From contig JAAYVN010000136.1 of the NCBI GenBank assembly GCA_012517155.1, forward strand, positions 1 through 44,174: DNA of 44,174 bases. Reading direction: 5' to 3'. Every line of letters begins with the position of its first letter. Within the stretch, counting starts at the first letter, position 1. This document shows, in pieces, positions 16,262 through 21,969 of the stretch. The position numbers and the translations under genes are program-made. Below the pieces are notes generated by a model. It saw nothing but the letters and a program-made list of their open reading frames with translations, made no database searches and had not been told where the DNA came from. The DNA is from Ignavibacteriales bacterium (GTDB lineage Bacteria; Bacteroidota; Ignavibacteria; Ignavibacteriales; Ignavibacteriaceae).

Positions 16262-17620
16262 TCAGAGGTTGATAATATCATTATAAATAATGAATGCCAT
16301 CAAAGCCATCAGGACAAAAAACCCAGCGTTCTGAATTATCATTTTAGTTTTTACGGGGAGTTCGCGTTTAAGCACACCTTCGATAAGGATAATAACCAGG
16401 TGACCGCCATCCAAAACCGGGAAAGGCAAGATATTAATTATAGCAAGAGAAAGGCTCAACATGGCGAGGAACATGAGGAAGTTCATGAATCCGGAGTCAG
16501 CAGAGCGAGCGGCGAACTGGGCGATTTTAATGGGACCGCCGAATGCCTGTCCAAACTCAATATTACCAGTTATAACATTTTTAAGCATCACGAAGGTAAG
16601 GGCAGTAGTTTTCCAAATATCAGAAACGCCCAAAGTGAAAGCCTGAAAGACATTATAAGTTATCCGTTCAGTTTCGCCAAGGTAAGAATAACCACCAAGC
16701 GCAACGCCAATTTTTCCTTCCTTATTTGGAGTGGCGTAAACCGTAAGGGTATCAAGATTGCGCATAAGGGTGACCTTCACGGGGTCTTCGACCGATGCGG
16801 AAATAATTTCAATAGTTTGCGGGATTGAGGAGAGTTCAATATCGTCCAGAACGAGCAGGACGTCGTTTGGTTTCAAACCAGCGGAGTCAGCGCGGCTACC
16901 CTGAAGGACGTCGGTAATCAGGGGTTTAAGTCCCGCAGGGGCAAGGAAGAATCCGTTCATTTCATCCTTTGGCACAAGTTTGCGGGGGACGTAGAGGGAA
17001 GTCGTTTCGCCGGCGCGAGCGATTTTGAAATTCAGATTCTTACCAAGGTTGGTAACGAAAATGGCGGTTCTTACATCCTCCCAATATTTCACAGGTTGAT
17101 TATTAATGGCGAGGATTTTATCGTCCATCATAAAGCCAGCTGAATCGGCCGGGCTTCCGGGAGTTATATAACCGACAGAAGTAGTTTTCGATTGTTGTTT
17201 TCCATAGAAGAAGTTAGCGCCCCAGAAAATAAGTACTGCGAGGAGCAAGTTCATCAAAACGCCGGCAGTAATAACGAAGACCTTTTTAGGGGTAGTTGCA
17301 GCTCGGAATTCGTAAGGTTTCGGGGGAGTGTCTGCGAATTTAGTATCCAAGCTTTCGTCCACCATCCCGGCGATTTTAACATATCCGCCGAGGGGGAGAA
17401 CGCAAAGGCGGTAGTCCGTATTCCCTTCTCCGTCAAAATCCTTAGGGAGATTTCCCCAAGTAAAGCCGGTCAGTTTATTATAGCCAAAGAGGCGGTAACC
17501 GAAGCCGATGGCAAAAGCGTCCACCCGCATTTTACTAAGTTTAGCCGCTGCGAAGTGTCCAAACTCGTGAACAAAGACGAGAATGGCGATTGTGATAATA
17601 AAATAAATTATTGCATCCAT
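16262..17620 (-). CDS. rseP: RseP-type site-2 intramembrane zinc protease
   Basis: A 452-residue membrane metalloprotease of family M50 that cleaves transmembrane segments, classically of anti-sigma factors, and also clears remnant signal peptides. The first transmembrane helix carries HEFGH (residues 18-22) with the two zinc-binding histidines and catalytic Glu19. The third ligand is Asp404 in LDGGHL near the C-terminus. Two PDZ domains lie between (about 150-210 with GSPADSAGF, and 235-300 with GSRADSAGL). The order helix, PDZ, PDZ, helices is that of RseP. It follows dxr by 18 bases, the usual dxr-rseP arrangement of many Gram-negative bacteria, and should be expressed from the promoter at 19292-19322. 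No rseA- or sigma-E-like gene is in the window, so its substrate is unknown. Confidence 0.95.
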   Translation of the reverse strand: MDAIIYFIITIAILVFVHEFGHFAAAKLSKMRVDAFAIGFGYRLFGYNKLTGFTWGNLPKDFDGEGNTDYRLCVLPLGGYVKIAGMVDESLDTKFADTPPKPYEFRAATTPKKVFVITAGVLMNLLLAVLIFWGANFFYGKQQSKTTSVGYITPGSPADSAGFMMDDKILAINNQPVKYWEDVRTAIFVTNLGKNLNFKIARAGETTSLYVPRKLVPKDEMNGFFLAPAGLKPLITDVLQGSRADSAGLKPNDVLLVLDDIELSSIPQTIEIISASVEDPVKVTLMRNLDTLTVYATPNKEGKIGVALGGYSYLGETERITYNVFQAFTLGVSDIWKTTALTFVMLKNVITGNIEFGQAFGGPIKIAQFAARSADSGFMNFLMFLAMLSLSLAIINILPFPVLDGGHLVIILIEGVLKRELPVKTKMIIQNAGFFVLMALMAFIIYNDIINL

Positions 17621-17638
17621 AAAAAAGAATACTCCATA

Positions 17639-18778
17639 TTAAAAAATCTGTGAAGCAAAACTGCGAGTTTTGCGGTCGCACTCAATAATATCGTCCAAGG
17701 ACGGGTTAGTTTCAGCCGGGAGGTTGTCAAGCGACTTTTTAATAATCCCAGGAATAGCTGAAAACACAATTTCCCCATTAAGGAAGCGGGCAACGGCAAC
17801 TTCGTTAGCCGCATTTAAGATACAAGGGGAAGAGCCTCCCGTTTGAAGCGCATCAAATGCGAGTTTCAAACATTCAAATTTATCGAAATCGGGCTCGAAA
17901 AAGGAGAGATTTTGGATTAATGGCAGATTGGTATCGGTAAAGCGCATATTCAGGCGGTCAGGATATGCAAGTGCATACTGAATAGGCAATTTCATATCGG
18001 GGTTACTCAACTGCGCTTTAATAGAACCATCGCAAAACTCCACCATTGAGTGAATAACTGACTGAGGATGAATGACCGCGGATATCTTTTCTGCGGGAAG
18101 ATCAAACAGCCAGAAAGCCTCAATAATTTCGAGTCCCTTGTTCATCATTGTTGCCGAGTCTATAGTGATTTTATTTCCCATCTTCCAGTTGGGGTGATTC
18201 AAAGCCTCCTTCAGGGTAATCGAAGAGAAAGAATCCTTTGGGCGGTTAAGGAAAGGTCCACCGGAAGCGGTCAAAACAAGTTTTCTTATAAACTCAGTCT
18301 TTTCCCCAATTAAACACTGAAAAATAGCACTATGTTCCGAATCAACGGGAATCAATTCCGCGTTGTATTGTTTTACGAGTCTGGTAATGATAGAGCCGGC
18401 AACCACAAGGGTTTCCTTATTTGCCAGGGCAATCCGTTTTCCGCGTTTAATAGCCTCGATAGTGGGGGGGAGACCGCTAAAACCGACCATTGCGCCAAGG
18501 AAAATATCGTAATCCGCAGTGGCGGCAATTTCAATAAGACCTTCTTCGCCAGACAAGATTCTGGTATCGGGGCAAAGCTCCCTGAGTTTTGAGGCGGAGT
18601 CGTGGTTGCTTATTGAAACGATTTCCGGACGGAACAATTCAATCTGTTTTTTAACAAGTTCAATATTGGAATTAGCCGCAAGGGCGACCACCTTGAACTT
18701 ATCAGGAAATGCGGATATCACATCAAGAGTGCTAACACCGATGGAACCGGTTGAACCGAGCAGAGCAACTTTTTTCAT
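17639..18778 (-). CDS. dxr: 1-deoxy-D-xylulose 5-phosphate reductoisomerase
   Basis: Dxr converts DXP to 2-C-methyl-D-erythritol 4-phosphate with NADPH, the committed step of the MEP isoprenoid pathway in the cytoplasm. The protein begins MKKVALLGSTGSIG, with the GSTGSIG nucleotide-binding loop. Further on are NKETLVVAGS, PVDSEHSAIFQCL (metal-binding Asp and Glu), LTASGGPF, NHPNWKMGNKITIDSATMMN and NAANEVAVARF, all diagnostic. I use the ATG at 18778 (379 residues), five bases after the stop of the upstream gene. A longer frame from a TTG at 18811 would overlap that gene and add 11 residues not seen in the family. It is the middle gene of a three-gene operon with a membrane protein and rseP. 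Confidence 0.96.
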   Translation of the reverse strand: MKKVALLGSTGSIGVSTLDVISAFPDKFKVVALAANSNIELVKKQIELFRPEIVSISNHDSASKLRELCPDTRILSGEEGLIEIAATADYDIFLGAMVGFSGLPPTIEAIKRGKRIALANKETLVVAGSIITRLVKQYNAELIPVDSEHSAIFQCLIGEKTEFIRKLVLTASGGPFLNRPKDSFSSITLKEALNHPNWKMGNKITIDSATMMNKGLEIIEAFWLFDLPAEKISAVIHPQSVIHSMVEFCDGSIKAQLSNPDMKLPIQYALAYPDRLNMRFTDTNLPLIQNLSFFEPDFDKFECLKLAFDALQTGGSSPCILNAANEVAVARFLNGEIVFSAIPGIIKKSLDNLPAETNPSLDDIIECDRKTRSFASQIF

Positions 18779-18782
18779 GCTT

Positions 18783-19268
18783 TTAGTAAATAAACCTTCT
18801 TGAAAGGGCAAGAAGAATATTGAGAAGAACGATCAAGTTCTGAACAGTTACAATAGTTCCAAGTTTTTGCATATCCCGGTAAATGCCGGGGTCGGTTGTA
18901 CCGAGAGAGTTTTTGATCGAGGTTGAGACTTTTTTAGCTGAGGGGATAAGAAGAGCACCAACGACAACGATCAGCACAACCATCAACAGTTGTTTAGTAT
19001 AGAGCCAGTGGTTTCCGCCAGAAGCGAACTGAAAGAAGCCGAAGTTGAAATAAAGCGTAAGAAGAACACCAGTAATAAGAATACCGGATAATCCAATCAT
19101 TCCGGAAAGATTCAAAATCTTCAGCCAGATGAGGATCAGTTTAGGTTCTTCCGGTTTGCCCTTAGCTTCGCGGATGCTTTTCCGGAGGATCAGATCTGCG
19201 GGGAAGAGACCAAGCCAGACTACAGCGGATAGAATGTGAACAGTTAATAAAATTGCGTAAATAATCAT
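18783..19268 (-). CDS. Four-helix integral membrane protein, DUF2269/CopD-like
   Basis: A 161-residue inner-membrane protein starting MIIYAILLTVHILSAVVWLG, with four predicted transmembrane helices (about 3-25, 53-75, 90-110, 135-155). The HxxxAxxWxG pattern in helix 1 resembles DUF2269 and CopD-type proteins, some of which bind haem or copper; only one helix histidine is obvious, so no cofactor is claimed. The frame is open upstream to 19364, but I choose the ATG at 19268 because the helix starts there and the promoter at 19292-19322 would lie inside a longer gene. It is the first gene of the operon with dxr and rseP and ends 4 bases before dxr. Confidence 0.7.
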   Translation of the reverse strand: MIIYAILLTVHILSAVVWLGLFPADLILRKSIREAKGKPEEPKLILIWLKILNLSGMIGLSGILITGVLLTLYFNFGFFQFASGGNHWLYTKQLLMVVLIVVVGALLIPSAKKVSTSIKNSLGTTDPGIYRDMQKLGTIVTVQNLIVLLNILLALSRRFIY

Positions 19269-19275
19269 AAAAATT

Positions 19276-19289
19276 GTTTTAATTAAAAC
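19276..19289. promoter_or_regulatory. Perfect 14-bp palindrome at the expected start of transcription
   Basis: GTTTTAATTAAAAC is a perfect palindrome. It sits directly downstream of the -7 element at 19292-19299 and 8 bases before the ATG at 19268, overlapping the predicted +1. This position suits a repressor operator. Confidence 0.4.
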
Positions 19290-19291
19290 GA

Positions 19292-19322
19292 CAAATATAA
19301 GGGATGCGGGGGTGCTGAACAA
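19292..19322 (-). promoter_or_regulatory. Candidate Bacteroidetes-type promoter of the DUF2269-dxr-rseP operon
   Basis: On the minus strand TTG (19322-19320), 20 bases, then TATATTTG (19299-19292), an exact TAnnTTTG match. It is 24 bases upstream of the ATG at 19268 and supports that start. Confidence 0.6.
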
Positions 19323-19418
19323 TTCTAAAAACTGTCCACTTTCAAAATAGTTAAGGGATAGCAAGTGAGTGAGGGATACAATGCGAGGAGAGGGGAAGTT
19401 TGGTGATATAGAATTTTT

Positions 19419-19467
19419 GGGGTTGAGTTATTAATAGTTAATAATCCGTAAAGCAATAATCAACCCC
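19419..19467. repeat. Long inverted repeat, 13-bp bulged stem
   Basis: GGGGTTGAGTTATT (19419-19432) pairs with AATAATCAACCCC (19455-19467) over 13 bp with a single bulged G at 19427 and a 22-base loop. No U-tract follows on either strand, so a simple terminator is unlikely. Confidence 0.6.
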
Positions 19468-19504
19468 GGGGGGAAAAGCGGTAAGTACTGATAGTCTTAA
19501 TAGC

Positions 19505-19559
19505 TTATTTATACCTTATTTGTACCTTGTTTATACCTTATTTGTACCCTATTAGATAC
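19505..19559. repeat. 11-bp tandem repeat, TTATTTRTACC x4 plus a degenerate fifth
   Basis: Four adjacent units start at 19505, 19516, 19527 and 19538: TTATTTATACC, TTATTTGTACC, TTGTTTATACC and TTATTTGTACC. A degraded copy (CTATTAGATAC) follows at 19549. Units alternate A and G at the seventh position, so the higher-order period is 22 bp. The period is close to one turn of B-DNA. Confidence 0.75.
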
Positions 19560-19580
19560 GAAGGAAGAGAAAAATTTTAT

Positions 19581-19611
19581 TTTGATTGGGATTGGGGAGT
19601 AGTTAATTTTG
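19581..19611 (+). promoter_or_regulatory. Full-consensus Bacteroidetes-type promoter of the cupin gene
   Basis: TTTG (19581-19584), 19 bases, TAATTTTG (19604-19611): both elements match the TTTG / TAnnTTTG consensus exactly. The -7 element ends 31 bases before the start codon. Confidence 0.65.
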
Positions 19612-19642
19612 GGACGTAAATCGGGTAAATTAATTTGAGGAA

Positions 19643-20152
19643 ATGATGAAATCTGCGAAATACTGGATTGAAAAGCTGGAATTAATTCCACATCCTGAAG
19701 GGGGCTACTTTAAGGAAGCCTTCCGTTCGGAGGAGGGAATAAGTAAAACAGCCCTTCCTGAGCGATACACATCCGGAAGGAATTACTACTCTTCGATCTA
19801 TTTTCTGCTGAAAAACGACGATATTTCAGCATTTCACAGGCTAAAAAGTGATGAAGTGTGGCATCATTATGAGGGTTGTAGTGTGGAGCTGCACGTTCTG
19901 AGTGAAGGGGGCGGCTATAAACTGTTGAAACTCGGGAAGGATTTGGAAAATGGTGAAACCCCGCAGGTGAAAATGAAAAAGGGGGACTGGTTCGGTGCGG
20001 AATTGAGGGATAAAAGAAGATATGCGCTTACGGGCTGCACTGTTGCGCCAGCCTTTGAATACGAAGATTTTGAGTTTGGAAGAAAAAGCGAGTTATTAAA
20101 AGAATATCCGGAACAAAAAGAAGTGATTGAAAGGTTGGGAATAAAGAAGTAG
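19643..20152 (+). CDS. Cupin superfamily protein, DUF985 (Cupin_5)
   Basis: A 169-residue single-domain cupin. LELIPHPEGGYFKEAF (12-27) at the N-terminus, SSIYFLL, FHRLKSDEVWHHYEG (about 65-79) and a late GCTVAPAFEYEDFEFG are the conserved blocks of the DUF985 family. The histidines in the FHRLKSDEVWHH segment are positioned as metal ligands of a cupin barrel. Members of this family have no agreed biological role, although some are described as sugar- or uronate-related. The start ATG (19643, or the adjacent ATG at 19646) follows GAGG. It has its own promoter and its stop codon lies in a REP-like palindrome, so it appears monocistronic. Its neighbour marR-yceI converges on it. Confidence 0.88.
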   Translation: MMKSAKYWIEKLELIPHPEGGYFKEAFRSEEGISKTALPERYTSGRNYYSSIYFLLKNDDISAFHRLKSDEVWHHYEGCSVELHVLSEGGGYKLLKLGKDLENGETPQVKMKKGDWFGAELRDKRRYALTGCTVAPAFEYEDFEFGRKSELLKEYPEQKEVIERLGIKK

Positions 20153-20176
20153 GGACACAGCGGAGCGCGTCCCTAC
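20149..20176. repeat. REP-like palindrome between convergent genes
   Basis: GTAGGGAC (20149-20156) and GTCCCTAC (20169-20176) are perfect 8-bp arms around a 12-base GC-rich centre (acagcggagcgc). It overlaps the cupin stop codon and ends 12 bases before the yceI stop. The GTAGGGAC...GTCCCTAC layout is like dispersed intergenic palindromes in many bacterial genomes. No U-tract is adjacent. Confidence 0.55.
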
Positions 20177-20188
20177 CATTACTGAGAT

Positions 20189-20773
20189 TTATTTATTTTT
20201 GACCAACTGTATTTTAAGAGTTATAGTAACATCTTTGCCAACTACCAGTCCGCCGGTTTCGATTGCTTTATTCCACTTCAGATTATAATCAAATCTGTTA
20301 ATTTTGGTGGTTGCGATCCAGCCCATTTTGGTATTTCCCCAAGGATCCTGAGTAACCCCGCGGAAAGTTGCGTCGAGAGTTACGGTTTTAGTTACGTCGC
20401 GGATAGTAAGATCGCCGGTTATCTTGAAACCTTTTCCGGATTTCTTAACTGATTTGCTTACGAATTTCATATCGGGAAATTTCTCCGAGTTGAAGAAATC
20501 ATCGTTTTTAAGATGAGCATCCCTATCAGCGTTATCCGTATTTACGCTACCGGTTTTGATAACCGCTTCGACTTTTAATAATTCATTTTTTGCATTCGTT
20601 TCAGCCTCAACGGTATAATCGCTGAAGTGACCGTCAACTTCGGAAATCACCAGGTGATCCACAGTAAAGTTAACATTGGAATGACTTTTATCAACTGACC
20701 ACTTAACATTCTGTCCGAAAGTTAAACTACTGAAGGTAGCTATTGCAAGAAGGGACAAAAACAATTGCCTCAT
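20189..20773 (-). CDS. YceI-like periplasmic lipid-binding protein
   Basis: A 194-residue exported protein with a signal peptide (residues 1-20, ending TFG). The mature part is a YceI lipocalin-like domain: WSVDKSHSNVNFTVDHLVISEVDGHF at the start, HLKNDDFFNSEKFPDMKF in the middle (about 86-103), then ITGDLTIRDVTKTVTLD and WGNTKMGW. YceI proteins bind isoprenoid or other amphiphilic ligands in the periplasm. The gene lies 44 bases downstream of a marR-type regulator on the same strand, an arrangement suggesting control by that regulator. A role in stress or isoprenoid handling is an inference from the family. Confidence 0.92.
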   Translation of the reverse strand: MRQLFLSLLAIATFSSLTFGQNVKWSVDKSHSNVNFTVDHLVISEVDGHFSDYTVEAETNAKNELLKVEAVIKTGSVNTDNADRDAHLKNDDFFNSEKFPDMKFVSKSVKKSGKGFKITGDLTIRDVTKTVTLDATFRGVTQDPWGNTKMGWIATTKINRFDYNLKWNKAIETGGLVVGKDVTITLKIQLVKNK

Positions 20774-20817
20774 TTTTTTACTCCTTATTTTGTTTTGTTA
20801 AAATTTGTGAATTCGAA

Positions 20818-21267
20818 CTATTCTATGCCGGTACCAAGCTTTTTCAACAGATTAGAAAGCTGGGTGATTTCATCCTTTGAAAGAACGGAAGTAAGTTCCG
20901 CAACAAATTCTGCATGCCGGACAAAGATTTTATCAAAAAGCTCACGCCCTTTGGGAGTCAATTGTACAACGATAGTACGTCTATCCTCCTTGCTATGGAT
21001 TCTCTCTGCCAGTCCCTCTTTTTCGAGGTTATCAATGACGAGGGTCATATTTCCACCGCTCACCAACTGTTTATTACACAAATGTCCGATGGTCATAGGT
21101 CCAAGATGCCCCATACACTCGAGTGCACCGAACTGAGGTTCTGTCAGGTTGAATGATTTCACATTTTCCGAAACTCTTTTACTCATTGTGAGGTAAGCTC
21201 TGGTCAATTTTACCCACAACGAAAGAGCGTCATCGATTTTCTGTCCGTATTTTTTTGTTGTTTTCAT
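20818..21267 (-). CDS. MarR family transcriptional regulator
   Basis: A 149-residue winged-helix regulator. Helical dimerisation segments flank a core with LTEPQFGALECMGHLGPMTIGHL (about 41-63), the recognition helix region CNKQLVSGGNMTLVIDNLEKEGL and the wing RIHSKEDRRTIVVQLTPKGRELF, which is the MarR signature (DRR...TxxG). Such proteins are usually repressors released by small phenolics or by oxidation; Cys51 and Cys64 are the only cysteines, and I do not claim redox sensing. It is the first gene of a two-gene operon with yceI. A 16-bp imperfect palindrome near its predicted transcription start suggests autoregulation. Confidence 0.93.
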   Translation of the reverse strand: MKTTKKYGQKIDDALSLWVKLTRAYLTMSKRVSENVKSFNLTEPQFGALECMGHLGPMTIGHLCNKQLVSGGNMTLVIDNLEKEGLAERIHSKEDRRTIVVQLTPKGRELFDKIFVRHAEFVAELTSVLSKDEITQLSNLLKKLGTGIE

Positions 21268-21296
21268 AATACCACGATAATTTATTTTTTAATATT

Positions 21297-21312
21297 ATTT
21301 AATATCGTAAAT
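21297..21312. promoter_or_regulatory. Candidate MarR operator
   Basis: ATTTAATATCGTAAAT is an imperfect palindrome (6 of 8 pairs) lying just downstream of the marR -7 element, across the expected transcription start and 30 bases before the start codon. Size and position fit MarR-type autoregulation. Confidence 0.4.
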
Positions 21313-21314
21313 TC

Positions 21315-21344
21315 TAAAATTAAAACAAGGTGAAAAGTTAACAA
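21315..21344 (-). promoter_or_regulatory. Candidate Bacteroidetes-type promoter of marR-yceI
   Basis: On the minus strand TTG (21344-21342), 19 bases, TAATTTTA (21322-21315), a 7/8 match to TAnnTTTG. It ends 48 bases before the marR start. Confidence 0.45.
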
Positions 21345-21423
21345 GTTCCAAAGAAAACCAAAAAATTTCTTTTATTGTTATCTTTAATTATTGAATTAAT
21401 ATCTTTTTTGGAAAGGAGATAAA

Positions 21424-21969
21424 ATGAAAAAAACAGCTTTAATACTTCTTCTCGGGATTCTGATAATCAATTTGAGCGGATGCCTGATATTCAAAAAGGT
21501 GGGCTATGATATAAAAATCGGGGAAAACGGGAATGGAAGCGTGGTTATGTCGATAGAGGATATAAAGTCCGATGCGGTGGGAAATAAAGAATTTGAAGAA
21601 GACAAGACTGCCCTGTTTGAGCATATGTGGAAGAGCAACGCTTTTCTGGAAGATATGAAATACGAAGGGAAGGTTATAACCGAACGCGAACTTTATGTAG
21701 AAAATGACCTGCTAATGGGAAAAGTCAAGTACAACTTTGAAGATATCACCCGGGTTGAGGGGATACAAAAACAGGACGGATTCTACTTTCTTACGTTAGA
21801 CCTAAAAGACAGTGTGGTTACGACGAACGGGGAGGTTATTTATTCCGATGAACACAAGCGGATAATCTGGGACGAGAAGGAGACAAATCTTAAATTCGAG
21901 ATGTTGCCCGACTATACGCCTGCAGCGCTAAGGGATCTGGCGCCATTCTTGAAACAGCAGGAAAAATGA
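21424..21969 (+). CDS. Small lipoprotein of unknown function, coupled to priA
   Basis: A 181-residue protein with a lipoprotein signal peptide (lipobox LSGC, Cys20). The mature part alternates charged beta-strand-like segments: KVGYDIKIGENGNGSVVMSI, then an acidic helix (KEFEEDKTALFEHMW), then strands ending LKFEMLPDYTPAALRDLAPF. The start resembles membrane-anchored lipoproteins with a GNGS turn, but I cannot name a family. A strong GGAAAGGAG lies 5 bases before the ATG. Its stop overlaps the priA start (ATGA, 21966-21969), so the two genes are translationally coupled. The link to replication restart is probably positional only. Confidence 0.82.
   Translation: MKKTALILLLGILIINLSGCLIFKKVGYDIKIGENGNGSVVMSIEDIKSDAVGNKEFEEDKTALFEHMWKSNAFLEDMKYEGKVITERELYVENDLLMGKVKYNFEDITRVEGIQKQDGFYFLTLDLKDSVVTTNGEVIYSDEHKRIIWDEKETNLKFEMLPDYTPAALRDLAPFLKQQEK

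Larger units (their letters stand above)
19323..19580. other. Structured non-coding block between two divergent promoters
   Basis: Between the dxr-operon promoter and the cupin promoter lie about 258 bases without a convincing gene. They contain a bulged long hairpin (19419-19467), a G-run, and a four-to-five-copy 11-bp tandem repeat (19505-19559). Because the flanking genes diverge, no upstream transcript needs terminating here. Confidence 0.65.

Noticed and set aside
18779..18811. Longer dxr start at a TTG
   Set aside because: It would overlap the upstream gene and add residues that precede the family's normal N-terminal MKKVALLGSTG.
19505..19559. 11-bp repeats as a CRISPR array
   Set aside because: Units are contiguous with no spacers and far shorter than CRISPR repeats; no cas genes are present.
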